From: Panicum virgatum
Taxonomy: Eukaryota; Streptophyta; Magnoliopsida; Poales; Poaceae
NCBI RefSeq assembly: GCF_016808335.1
Contig: NC_053150.1
Coordinates: 28,972,030 to 29,036,029, forward strand
DNA length: 64,000 bases
Reading direction: 5' to 3'
The position numbers were made by a program, and so were the translations under genes. Positions 12,014 through 23,621 of this stretch are shown one piece after another. Under the pieces are notes generated by a model. The model was given only the letters and a program-made list of their open reading frames with translations, was not told where the DNA came from and did no database searches. The stretch's first letter is position 1. The number at the start of each line of letters is the position of its first letter.

Positions 12014-12812
12014 ATGATTGCAGCAATGGAGATCAAGGAGAGGGACATGGCACCCGACACCCCCATGCCAAACCAGCGGATGCCTATCTCCATCTCGGCA
12101 ACTGGTGCGCTGCCCCTCCTTGTCGAAGCAAAGCGATGTGAAGCGAAGACCCCTCCGAAGAAATTTAACACCCAAGCACGGATGAGCGTCAGAGGGAAGA
12201 GCCTTATGTGGTGCAAGAAGAAGCTAGCTCAAGCCCAAAGGGAGGTCATCGTCATCAGCGACGAAGACGAGGGCGAGAAGCGACAAGACAAAGAGCCACC
12301 CGCACCTAGGCGTTCCTTGCGCCTTCTCGGAGTTAAAAGGAAAAACTACATCGAGCACACCCCGGAGCCAAAGGACTATGGTGGGGACAGCGATTGGGAG
12401 AGCTACATGAGCCCCGGTTCATGGGGCGCCACCGGTCGTGACTACGATGATGATTGGCCGGGGTGGCTGAAGAGGAGAGAAGGGAGGAAGACGACCCCTC
12501 CGGAGGTGACAGCGGCAAAGAGAAGAAGAAGGATGACGACGAGCCCGAGGACGACAACCCGACCGCGGCGGCCATCACTTCGGGTGCTGTTTCAAGTGCC
12601 GCAACAAAATCGCGGATCTCCACGCCACCATCGATAGGTGTCACGATCGAATCGTGGCAATGGATCGAAGGATGGACGACATCGAGCGCTTGGTCGAAGG
12701 AGATTACAACTTCCTTCTCCGCAACATAAGGAAGTTATTCGGGACGGTCGGAGATCTACAAAAGCAAGGAGGAGGAGGGCGCCCTAGATGCAATTGCCCT
12801 AGGTGCCGTTGA
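12014..12812 (+). pseudogene. Second ORF of element 1, unrecognised product
   Basis: The 208-codon frame at 12014-12637 overlaps a second frame (12454-12729), suggesting a frameshift near 12450-12600. The predicted product is hydrophilic: a basic N-terminal part (KKKLAQ), an acidic patch (VISDEDEGEK) followed by RRSLRLL, and an Arg/Thr-rich tail. It occupies the place of the env-like or ATHILA ORF downstream of pol, but I do not recognise the family. It shows no obvious similarity to the second ORF of element 2 and no clear membrane segment. Confidence 0.4.
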
Positions 12813-13600
12813 GAACACCGACGAGCATCACACCCATCTTTTATATCATTGCGACGAGGACGCCGCATAATCTAAGCATGGGGGGAAAGGTGTGACGGCT
12901 CGTAGATTGTTTTGTTAGTCTTTGTTTTGTCGAAAGTTCGTTGTGTGCATGTCTTTAATTTCGTTTGTGTGAGAGTCATAGTCTAGCGTTGTGTGCTTTA
13001 TTTTTCGCATGTGTGAGAGTGAGTATTAAATTAGTGTTGTGTCATGAAAACAAAATAAAAAGAGTCTTTGTTTTTTTTGTTGGATCGTGCAATTTCATTT
13101 ATGCATTCAGTTTTATTTTATTTTCTTTAAAGCAATTGTTCACGAGCGTTGTCATGAAAATTAATTCTTATTTGTGGAGCTTAGTAAATTATTCGTCCAT
13201 GTTAATACCCACACTTGAGCTTTGATCTAGCGCTCGGTTTTGATTACACTTCCGAGTAAGGCATGATTTGGAGGACTTTAATTTCATAAAAATAATAAAA
13301 CCCCTACAAGCATAAGGTTGATCAAGTTTTTGACAAAGTCGAGAGTAAATATCCTATCATCCATAAGCTATATTCGTTCCACCATAAGTATTGGATGTGC
13401 ATTGAGTTGAGTTAGGATTTCTTTCTCTTGGGAGTTTTAGTTTCGAGCATTGATCATGTCCGTATGTTACAAGAGGTAGGTACTTGATCAAATTCCGATC
13501 TTATGGAGTTACAAATGTTCAGGGGAGAGGGAGAAATGGACTCACACTTTGGAAATATTTTTGGGTCATTTTATTGAACTCCCCTTTTGCACTATTTTGC
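12813..13600 (+). other. 3' untranslated region of element 1, no 3' LTR
   Basis: AT-rich sequence with short purine tracts (GGGGGGAAAGG at about 12880, GGGGAGAGGGAG at about 13520) typical of the long tails of Athila elements. No convincing ORF was found. No sequence matching the 288-1496 LTR follows, so the element is truncated here. The exact edge with the minus-strand element cannot be set by eye. Confidence 0.45.
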
Positions 13601-14351
13601 TAAGGATCATGAACACTTCTTCTTTCTTCTTCTTCTCTCTCTTTTTTTAAAGAAGATAATCTCATGTCCTCCTTGATTTCAGAATATTTCAGAGGGAGCT
13701 TTTGAAATTTTTTTGACCCTTTTGGAAGTGGATAGGCACATAGTGGAGATTTTGGGCTGAGTTGTGGTGGAATTATCTGGCGGAAGTGGATGACAATACC
13801 CGAAATAGGTGATTGTCTTACCAGACATTTTGAGGCTAGCAGATGACAAGTACCTTTTCTCAAGCGAACTCACCATTCGACAAAGCTCACAGTAAATCAA
13901 GATAGCCTATGGTAGCTCATGTATGAAATGTCATTATGGCTCTGGATGGGACATGTAAACCAACAGGGAAACCTTATCATATTTTAATATTACTCCAAGA
14001 ATTTCCCTTTCTGAGGTAGACAGTTTTAATTCCAATGTAGGCCATCTCGAATCCCACAACAACTTAGATTTAGAAATCATGTTAAATGCTCCCACACAAA
14101 CAGATTAATTGTGTCTATTATGTGCCAACTAGCTCTAGTAGTAGACGAGTAAAAAACTGTAAATGGGGCACATGCAAAGCTCAAACAGAGCAACTATTCA
14201 TCATTTCCAAGATAAGAGTTTGCACGGATTTCCACTCATTTATTCTAAGCATGGCAATTCTCTTTTTTTATATATCTAAACAGAACGAGCGGGTATGACG
14301 ACTTACCTGGGTACTGACGATCTCTCCCCCAAGCTTCAACGAAGCTCGGGG
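13601..14351 (-). other. 3' untranslated region of element 2, no 3' LTR
   Basis: Read on the minus strand, the sequence after the ORF2 tail has a purine-rich tract (GCTTGGGGGAGAG at about 14325-14337) and then AT-rich non-coding DNA. It has no match to the 23622-25294 LTR. A pyrimidine-rich run (CTTCTTCTTC...) is at 13617-13650. The boundary with element 1 is somewhere in about 13300-14100. Confidence 0.4.
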
Positions 14352-14925
14352 CTACTGGTCTAGCTGTGGCGGGGTGTAGAATGCACCATGGTGCCAATCA
14401 TAGGACATGGAGGAAATCATCCCCCAACTCTCCTTTATGAGACTGGTGTTGTGATCGAGGCTGTGTCCCAACTCCTCCTCACGTAACTCTATGGCGCCTA
14501 TTCGGGTAGTGAGATTCGACAGCCCCCGTGTGAGCGGGTTGTCGTACTCAAAGCGTGCTGACGCAAACGGGCCAACCTGCGGGCCATGGGAGGTGCCCAT
14601 GCCCGAGGGGTAGGAAAACCCCTGGCCATGCCCAAACCCCGTGCTACCCTTAGGCTGGTACGAGGGCGGGCCACCCTGGTCGTAAAACACGTAGGCCTCC
14701 TCAAAGCTCATGTGAGTGGTGTCTGAGTGAGGCTATGCTGAGGCATCTGGTGAGGGTGCTGCGTGTGATGGTCCGGCTTCCTAGGAAGCACGGGCCTGTC
14801 GTGAAACTCCTGGCTGGCAAGAAGTTCCTGGCTGGCGGGATGTGCCTGCCTGACGGGAAACTCCTGCCTGCCGTGATGTGCCACCCTCGGCCAACTGTGC
14901 GTCACGCCGAACTCTGCCACGTGTC
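14352..14925 (-). pseudogene. C-terminal part of element 2 second ORF
   Basis: Minus-strand frames 14708-14920 and 14352-14711 encode a Pro/His/Gln-rich stretch followed by a Gly/Tyr/Pro-rich low-complexity part (SFEEAYVFYDQGGPP) and a short helical end. They continue the ATHILA-type ORF found at 18985-20104 beyond the solo LTR that splits it. Frame changes show decay. Confidence 0.5.
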
Positions 14926-17900
14926 TGTGACATCCCTGATTTTTAAAATATTAAGCAGGAAATAATAAACACAGAATCATGCTTAATAAACAAGAACAAT
15001 TCAAATTATGCATTTCTTTTGGGAAATAATATGTGTGTGTGAATATGCATGTGTACGTGTGTCTATGTGTATATGAAAACAGGTGAGAAAATGAAGTTTT
15101 GCACATGAAATGACGAGTTCTTCAAATCACAGTTTTTAAATGTTTAAATTATCTTTCAAAATGTAACAAATAGGTTTTCAAAATAAATTTTAAACCGTTG
15201 CTTAAATGTACTTTTGCCCAAAACAAATTTTATAGGTTTTCGAATGACGAACAACTTTCGTGTTCAAAATTTTTGGAGTCGCCACAAAAAAATGGGAGAA
15301 AAATTTGAATTTCGAAGCGTAGAGGACCTTTTCAAATGCACTCAAGTTTCAAATTTTATCTTTCAAACAAAGCCTCAAATGAAAAAGTGTCTAAAACAAA
15401 AGTTGTAGATCTCGAAATTTTAAGCAAGTTTTATATTCAAAAGTTTTTCATTTGACCTTTGGAATAGGGAGAAAATTTGGGTTTACAAACTGGAATTTTG
15501 AACTTCACTTTATTTACAAATTTGCCCTCACCACCATCTCTCCTCTCTGTTTCTCGCCGTGACGATGCCGTTCGCCGCCGGCGAACGTCGGGGACGGCGT
15601 CCTGTCCTCTGCCCGGCCACGCGCCTGCCCCATCCAAAACCGCCATCGTGCCCCCGGTATCGCTCCAAACCGCTCCCTCCTTGCGTCGCGCGCAGCTGCC
15701 ACGTGCCCCGCGGCCTCTCCGCTCGACACGCCGTCGCCTCGCAGTCGTCGCTCTTGACGTTAGTGCCACACGTGTCGCCTAGTCTAGCATCTCGCCACCG
15801 CTCAAGCCTTCCCTATCCGATCTCAAGCGAACTCGGATATCGTTTCTTCCCCTCCTCGCTCCCTCCCTGTGCCCACGGGCGCAGCCCTCTGCCATGGCCG
15901 TCGTACATCACTGCTTCGCGGCGCCGCCCCTCTGGCCTCCCTCCAGTCAACCCAACCCCCAGAGAGTTTCCCCTAGACCTCCAGCAGCTCCTTGACCCGG
16001 TCTCTACCGCTCCCCGTTGCCAGAGCACTGCCCGCCGTGCCATGGGCGCCGCCGCCCCATAGCTCACCGTCGTAGTTCCCCCTTCCGCCCTATCCCCGAC
16101 CAAGCCGACCTGCCCATGGGCTCCTCCTCGCGCCGGTGAACCTCCCCGGCCCGAGCCAGCCCCGAATCGGCCGCCGGAGCACCTCCGTCATTGCTCACCG
16201 CCGCCGCCGCCTCCATTGCTCCGGCGACGACCCCTCTCCGACCGCCCCTAACCCCATCCAAGGCCACCCTGAGGTAGAGTGCGACCTCCTCGATCCTCTC
16301 CACCCCTCCCTCGCCGCCGGCGAGCCTCGCCCTCGCCGGAATTAGCCCGGCAAAGGCCGCCCCTCCCCTGTACTCCGGCCAGGGGCTGCTGTGCAAGGCC
16401 CCAAATAATTCTAGGGACCCCAACGTAAATACCAGGGACTCATCACCAATATTAGTTTTGTTTTTAAATTTTGCAGTAAACTTGAAAATTCAATTAAAAA
16501 TCATAAAATAGCAAATATATAGTTTTTGGAATCCTTAAGAAAATATCTACATAATGGAACCATAACATGACAAGGTTTAGTTAGAAATTTTTGCTGCAAA
16601 AATAGATTTTTGTTAAATAGTACATAAAGACTAGTTGTTCTTACCTTTTTAATAACTTATGTGGGAGCTCAGACATGCTATGAAATTTTTATGGTAGAAT
16701 GTACATGTGATTCTAGTGTTACTATAAAAATTTCATGGTCATTTCTCATGTTTAGCTATAGTTTTAATTAAATCTTGATATATGCCAAGGTTAAATGGTT
16801 TATTTCTTCAAATTATTCTACTGTGTTTCATGAGTTAAAATTTTTACAAATCCTCTATACCAGTGTCTAGTTACTGTGGAAACAATTTGAGAATTTTTAC
16901 TTATGCCTAACTAGACCAAATGATTTTTATTAAGGAGAATTGCATTAATTAGTGAAAAAATAGTTATTATGTTTGGAAAAATATAATATTTTTACTAGAG
17001 CTTTTCCTTACGAACCTAATCACTTCGCCAAATTATGAATCCCAGAATCTTAGTAGAATGGTCTGTATAAATTAACCTTGGTCTATGTCACTAAAACTTG
17101 ATTTACTTTTGATGCCTTGTGTAGTGCTCCTTTAAATATGAAAATGTACAGTAGGTTCATCATGAGATCACCAACACTTAGTTAAGATTTCATTACCATT
17201 ACTTATATGATTTAACATGTACAATTTATCCTAGTTTGACTAGTGTTTGTTGAAATACTTGTGTTACATGACTTGGTAGGATTTGGAAAAACCACCCCGT
17301 TCTTTTATGAACTAAATTGTGTTAAATTACTACTCTATAAATGACCGCCCAGGAAATGTTAACTAAGAAGTTTTACATCCAAACTCACTTTAGGTGGACT
17401 GCAACTTTATCGTGAAGGAAAAATAATAACACCTAAATCGCTAAGCAACTCGGAACTTTGCATTCATACATATGCATTGCTGCATTTCATTTAGGTACGA
17501 TAGATGAACCATGTAAAGGATGTGACATTGGAGCCGAGCCAGAAGACGGTGAATGGTGGACACATCTAGAAGATGGACGGATGGATCCCGATGTGCACGA
17601 CCGAAGGAAGATGCTCGCCGAGCGATTATCCCCTAACTAACACTGACCTAGTGTTAATCCCAGGAAAGCCCCGGAGCATGTCCTATCTATTTTAAATTTA
17701 TACAACTTATTATTATTCCTATCTACTTGCGCATTTAAGTTTAAAGGAGTTGCTTGAAATTGTAGTTGCATGACCCTAGGTACCTATGCTTGAATACTAG
17801 TATGTGTAGGTCGCTAGTTGGCTAGGCTAATGGTTCGGTAGAAGTCGAGTGATTCCCCATCACTCGCGAGAAATAGGAGTTAATTGTCTACTACATGCTG

Positions 17901-18984
17901 CAACTATAAGGCTCACGGGCAGGGTTGTGGTACTTGTGATACCCCATCTATTTAGTGAAAATGGATAAGGCCGCTGTGTGTGGTAGTGGTGGTTAAGCGT
18001 TTAAACATACTAACCACATGCCGAGAAATATGGTAATCGGTAAGTTTAAGTACTAGATTGCACCGAGGCCGGAACATACCTTCCCACTATCTTTGAACAT
18101 TGTTCTCATGCGGCCACATGCGGGTGCAAGGAGGCTCACGACCCAGCGTCGTACCGCGGCGTGGATTCTTGTAGTCGAGGGCGGTGGGCCTGTTCCGTGC
18201 AGCGGGAATTGAAGGGAAAAGTCGCGTGGGCGAAGTGAGACGTTGATCTCCATGCGTGTGTCTTAGGTCTGCCTGGCTAGGTTAACAAATTCGATTCGAA
18301 TCATCCGCTTTTCACGGTTTGAGACTGCTTAACCGTTTTACCACATAGAGTAAGAAGTGAAAGATGATGATGATGAATATGGCTGGTTGGATGATGAAAG
18401 ATAATTGTTTCCACCATGTATGCTATTGGATAGATGCTCACTTAGAATGGTTAATTGAACAAGAACCTGGAAGCTAAAACCTGAAATTAAGGAACTACTC
18501 TTTACTGCTTTTCGGCAAAACAAACCCCTCAAGCCAAAAGCCTTGCATGTCTAGATAATAGGCTAACTATACCCTTAGTCGGGTAACCCTTGCTGAGTAT
18601 TAGTATACTCAGCCTTACTTGTGGCTTTATTTTTCAGGTGGTACATCTGAGGATGTGGTTGATGTCATGTACGGGCTTCATCATGACATCTTGTTTCGTC
18701 GGTAGACTATCGTCCATTTTTTCCGCCACACTTAAACTCTATTGTACTTTTATAAATTCAAATTCGGTTTGTAATAATAATTCAATTTCATACTCTGTGC
18801 TGTAAAATTTGTGGAATGTTGCACGCTCTGGACTGCTTTGTCGATCCTGTTTCAAGTGGTTTAATCAGGATTTTACCCGACAGCACTGCCGGATTACTCC
18901 GTTTGAAGTGTGTGTTAACCTATAATGCCTTTATGGAAACGGTTAGCGCACTTGAGCCAGATTAATTTAGGCGGTACTACCACA
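14926..18984 (+). repeat. 4.06-kb solo LTR, Tekay-like chromovirus type
   Basis: The block begins TGTGACATCC and ends CTACCACA. It is flanked by GTGTC (14921-14925) and GCGTC (18985-18989), a 5-bp duplication with one mismatch. It interrupts the second ORF of element 2 and has no coding domains or second LTR, so it is a solo LTR. A GC-rich leader-like zone is at 15530-16400 and AT-rich DNA follows. A short acidic ORF is at 17458-17640. The end carries blocks (CTCAGCCTTACTTG, TCATGTACGGG, GTTAGCGCACTT) shared with 29331-38034 and, in part, 55994-56540. Lineage assignment is from recalled LTR motifs. Confidence 0.8.
17458..17640 (+). other. Exon-like acidic ORF inside the long LTR
   Basis: A 60-codon frame preceded by an acceptor-like TTTCATTTAG. 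It encodes an acidic peptide including GAEPEDGEWWTHLEDG and ends at 17640. The other long LTRs have a segment at the equivalent place after a TAG acceptor-like site (31277 onward, 63553 onward), with diverged acidic peptides. A role is unknown; it may be a remnant of a spliced LTR transcript. Confidence 0.35.
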
Positions 18985-20104
18985 GCGTCGTAGGACCAGC
19001 TGTGCTGTGGCATGCTGGCTACTTCTTTTCCATCTGGAGGGTAAGATGCTTCACGGAGTAGAGCGAGAGTTTCGGGCATGGGAGCTCGAACTCCCTCTCA
19101 TACCCCGGATAGCACATGAAGACTGCGTTCCCGGGACCTTCACGCATCATGTGCGCGTGAACAAAGTGGTCCAGACCAATAAAGGTTCGGTACTCATCCA
19201 TCGCGGGCAGATATGTGACTTGTGCATTCTCCAAAACATCGACATACCGCGCAATGCGGGTGACCAGTGAGGTTATGTCGATGGGAGATTTGCACGTGAT
19301 CATTTTCTGCTAATGTGCGACCATGCCCATGATAGGTGAGTAGCGAATCTTCTTTGCCATAGAATAAAGGCACATGAGCTCCGAGGAACTACATAGCCTA
19401 AGGTCTACTCAAGAAAATACTACCATGGCTAGATACTTGGCTAGAACTCTCAGAGTTGGATTATGGATAGACACTATGCTGTTCTTACTACTCACTGGTT
19501 CATCTGAGATTTCATTCCACCAAGCACTACGGTCATATTTAGTTAATGCATTAGCTTCTAATATGCATTTCTTACTGAAGCCTAGTGCATTACTAAAGTC
19601 TTTGGGTAGCATTTCAAAGAACTCATTGAAGAAGCGGAAGTGGATTTTAGTTTCTTTTCCAACGGTTTCGACGTGAAGTGTAGACAGGAATTCCATGGTA
19701 AGAAGGTGCGAACATGGTTCGGTGATGTTGGCGAAGTGTGACCATCCTGCGGCGGTGAACGCGCGGTTCATGTCCTGGCGGAGTCCCGTCATCATGAGGA
19801 ATTCTGTATCAAACCGCTTGGCGTGGCCATATGACTGCATCTTCAACAGCTCGAGGGCATCCCGCTCATAATCAGTCCGAATGACGAAAAGATCAACCGA
19901 CGTCAGGACTCTGATTTTGAGATGGGGCCTCGGGACTGCTGGAGAGGCAGGGGCTTCCTCCTCTTCTTCCTGGAATTGTGATGGTCGGCGGACAGAGTCC
20001 ACTGACATGTCATCCCGGGAGCCTGATGACGCTCGCGAACTGCAGGATCGGGATGACGAGACTAACTTCTTCACCTTGCCCTTGATGTTCCCCCACAGTG
20101 ACAT
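18985..20104 (-). pseudogene. ATHILA-type second ORF of element 2
   Basis: The minus-strand frame starts at 20104 with a basic, Ser-rich N-terminus, then an acidic linker. It then has blocks typical of the plant ATHILA ORF family: LTMEFLSTL, IHFRFFNEFFEMLP, FSNALGF, W..I and TLRVLAKYLAMVVF. It stops at 19409 and conserved sequence continues in a broken form to 19003 (DITSLVTRIARYVDVL, HMMREGPGNA). The solo LTR at 14926-18984 cuts it; the rest is at 14352-14925. ATHILA products are found downstream of pol in this lineage; their function is not established. Confidence 0.7.
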
Positions 20105-20943
20105 GGCTCCTGCAAAAGATTAGTACAGAGAGTATGCAGGAAAAAATAATCGGAGGGGGTCAGTGGTTAGTCGTTCTTGTGGGGATCAGTCCACCACAAA
20201 CGTTCTTCATTCAGAGCTTGATTATTCTACTGGAAATATTTTTGTGGTTTTCATTTCTTTGGAGAGGGGTACTACTAATTTTATTGGATTAGTGCCGAGC
20301 TAATCTCAGCACTACTACTTATTTTTGTGGGGCTAGCACCTGAGTTACTTGGCTTAATTAACTTCTAAAAGCTTCATTAAGCAAGAAAACTCAGAGAGAG
20401 GAAGAGAGAACTCGAGCATGGGGGAGTTTTCTGCGTACTTGAGCTGGGGTGCAGGGAGCGACTCACCTTCGTCGGCTTTTATAGCTAGGCGCAGGAAGCA
20501 GGCCAGGCAGTGTGGGGCAGGCCGACCGGCCTGTGCACGGCGGCGAGCGTGCCACGGCCTTGGTCTACTGCCTCTAGAGCTACTGGTGCTCATGCTTGAG
20601 TGGGTGAAGACGGGACGTGGGTGGTGGAGGCAGGTCGGCCGGCCGTGATGAGTGCCACTCGATCCCGCGCCATTCATTCTGCCTTTCCCTCTTTCCCTTT
20701 TCTTCGCATGGACTCCAAGTCCTGCGGTTCCTGATGCCCCCTGACCAAGGGAGACAAGGTGGGGCCGACCGGCCTACACTTTGGCCTTTTTTTATATGCA
20801 ATGTAACAAAATTTGATGCAAAACAAAAATTTAAATTTTGGTTTGAAAAAGTGAACATGCCATGACTCTAGGAAAGAAAGATTATGCAAGGAATTTAAAC
20901 TATCCTATATGCAAATGCAAGGAATGGATACGTACCATGGTTC
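20105..20943 (-). promoter_or_regulatory. gag/pro-ORF2 spacer with GC palindromes and TATA box
   Basis: This spacer holds the place where RT and integrase should be. Reading on the minus strand, three copies of the GC word appear at 20763-20775, 20632-20644 and 20519-20532 (AGGCCGACCGGCCT). TATAAAA follows at 20483-20477 in the setting GCTATAAAAGCC, and the ORF begins at 20104. There is no primer site and no TG/CA boundary, so it is not a third LTR. A promoter role is inferred from layout only. Confidence 0.45.
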
Positions 20944-23487
20944 TCACGGTGATAGCTCGGGTTTTGAGTCCTGAGCGGGACTCTCCATACCTCGGGTTCT
21001 GTTGTCATCACCGGATGAAGTTCCAGACGAAGACACTTTTCTCTGCCATTCCTTCTTGGTGGCGGGTTTCGTTTTGATCGCTTTCGCCTCCGATTCCTCA
21101 AATTCTCTATGAAGGATTCGCCGTCTTGCGTTCCTGTAGTTATGCACTCTGATCTCCCTGTTGATTCCTAGTTGTTCCAAGAGCTCGGCAAGGATATCGA
21201 TGGTGGGTGTTGATGGCTTCTCCTGCTCTTTCTCGGATTTCTTTCGGTTGAATGCTTTGACCTGGGAACATTGTTCTACCTTCGGTCAGAAGGCGAACCT
21301 CTCCGTCTGGCCATTGATGTTGAGTTAAATTTCTCCGGCTCCAACATCAATGTGCGCATTTGCGGTACTCAAGAATGGACTTCCCAGAATGAGTGGCGTC
21401 TTGGCGTCGACCTCCATATCGAGGACGACGAAGTCAACGGGAATGAAGAAGTTCCGGATTTTAACCGGAATGTTCTCTGCAATTCCCGCAGGGTAACGGA
21501 CTGTCTGGTCCGCTAGCTGCAAGCACATAGCAATAGGGGCAAGCTCATGATAGTTTAGCACATAGTAGTAGGGGCAAGCTCATGATAGTTTAGTTTATCG
21601 TAAACTACCTTGGGCATGACGCTGACGCTTGCTCCCAGATCACACAGAGCGTGTGAGAAATGCTAACTCCCAATTGAACATGTGATTGTGGGGCATCCTG
21701 GATCTTTCTTCTTCTCCAGGAGAGGATCGAGTATAGCTGCGCTACACTCCTCTGTGAGTTGTACAACCTCGGTGGTGGGCAGGCTTCTCTTGTTACCAAG
21801 TATATCTTTGATGTACTTGGCGTAGGTTGGGACCTGCATAGCGTCAAGAAGTGGTATATTGACATACAACTTCCGTATTACCTCGACGAACTTGCCACAT
21901 TGCTTGACGGCCACCGGGTTCCTTATTCGTTCCGGAAACGGTAAGGCAGTAGTGTCATGAAACTCCCGTGAAGTTCTAGGGGGTTCCATGGCTTCCTCCT
22001 GGGCAGCAGCAGTTGTGTTGGACTCTTCTGCCTCCTCCTGATCTTCGTCTGCAGCAGAGGTATTGCTAGCGGGTACGACTTTCCGCCGAGATCCTGCATC
22101 TTTAGGGTATGGTGGTTCTTGCATGGACTTACCCGTCCGTGTAGTTACCGCACTAACACTTTCTTTCGGGGGAACTTCCGGTTGCCCAGGAAGTTTTCCC
22201 GAATTATTGTTAGGACAAGATGAGGCTAATTGAGCCACTTGGGTTTCTATCATTTTGTTGAAGCTCAACTGGTTTTTAATAACAGAATTTATGCCCTCTA
22301 GTTGTCCAGCCAAAGACTCCAAAATTTTATCATTAGCAAGAAATTTCTTACTAATGTTGTCATTAATTTATTTCTGGCCATAAACTAGGTCCTTTAAAGA
22401 AGTCTGAAAGTTGTTATTAAAATTCATACCTTGCTGCTGACTGAAGGGGAGGCTGGGTTTTGAATTCCAATCATGCTGAGGACGGAAGCCTGAGTTGTTG
22501 GAGTTCACCCCAACAAAATGAGCTTCCTCCTGAGTGACTGGGCAAGAGTTGCCCATGTGTCCAGTTTCTCTGCACACCTCACATGTCATGCGAGAATCGA
22601 TAACTTGGTTAGCCTCCTGGTGTGGAGACTCCAGTCTCTTCATGAGAAGGTCCATCTGGCCAGCAAGCATATCGATACTATCGATCTGATGGACTCCCTT
22701 GCGGGATTGTTGCTGCCTATCACCTTTCCAACTCTGGTTGGAAGCAATCTTCTCTACCAGCGCTTTTGCTTCAGGTACGCTGAGCGAGAGGAAGAAACCA
22801 CCTGATGCTACATCGATGTGGTTCTGAGCTGGTGTGTTCAGGCCATTGAAGAAACTCTGAATAATCAGCCATTCCACCATGCCGTGGTGGGGGCATGCTG
22901 CAATGTATTCCTGGAATCTCTCCCAAGCTTCCAGAATGGCTTCATCCGGGAGCTATTGAAATCCGGAGATTTTACCTCGGAGAGCATTGGTTTTGTCCAC
23001 CGGAAAGTACTTCGTCAGGAATGCATTGGAGCAAGCTTCCCATGTGGTGAAGTCTGCTTTGTTGGTGTAAAACCACATCTTCGCCTTGCCTAGCAAGGAG
23101 AATGGGAACAGTCAAAGACGGACATTATCCATTGTGGTACCTCCGGGGTTGATGGTGCTGCTCACTTCCAAGAAATTTTGAAGGTGAGAGTTGGCATCCT
23201 CCGATACCTTTCCACAGAATGGACTCGCTTGAACCATGTTCACCAATCCCGACTTGAGCTCAAAGCCATCATTGCCTTGGTCATTGTTCAGTCCAGTAGG
23301 AATGTGGCTGCTGGACGGGGCCGAGTACTGCCTGAGAGTCTTGGCCATGGGTGGTGCTGAGACTGACAAACGAGGATTCCAAGTGGGTTTCTTCTGGGGT
23401 GGGACGACGCGGCATCTCACAATTCGCCCAATTCTCTGAGGATTCAGATCGAAGTTGGATGGTAGATCAAAACTAATTATGCACTGC
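20944..23487 (-). pseudogene. gag and protease of Athila-like element 2
   Basis: Minus-strand reading from about 23487. The gag N-terminus (FELKSGLVNMVQ, DANSHLQNFLEV) lies at 23112-23420. The core continues in broken frames around 22900-23110. The CCHC knuckle CEVCRETGHMGNSC is near 22530-22570, and a Gln/Asn-rich linker follows (22368-22880, then 21663-22322). Protease similarity is at 21325-21690: a CDLGASVSVM-like active-site region in one frame, then FFIPVDFVVLDMEVD and TPLILGSPFLSTA in another. The charged tail ends near 20944. Frameshifts and stops occur near 22367, 21662 and 21324. No RT, RNase H or integrase follows: the element goes straight to a spacer and its second ORF. Confidence 0.8.
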
Positions 23488-23595
23488 TCTGCATCGAATA
23501 AACAAGAGAGAGAGCAATGGTAAGCCTGCTAAAATTAGCGGTGATAAAATAGTAAGGTTTTCCACTCAATTATACGATAACTTTAGGCAATTGCT

Positions 23596-23613
23596 TCCCC
23601 GGCAACGGCGCCA
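23596..23613 (-). other. Primer binding site of element 2, tRNA-Asp type
   Basis: The exact reverse complement of the 18-base site at 1505-1522, lying 8 bp inside the LTR edge at 23622. The identical site supports the same Athila lineage for both elements. Confidence 0.85.
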
Positions 23614-23621
23614 GAAATGCT

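Noticed and set aside
15477..16423. Long GC-rich ORFs on both strands in the solo LTR
   Set aside because: Overlapping frames on both strands, low-complexity Arg/Pro/Ala products and no domains: a base-composition effect.
20105..20943. GC-rich spacer of element 2 as a separate LTR
   Set aside because: No TG/CA edges, primer site or target duplication, and it is collinear between two ORFs of the same element.
21271..21516. Plus-strand ORF of 81 codons at 21271
   Set aside because: It is the antisense of the element 2 protease region.
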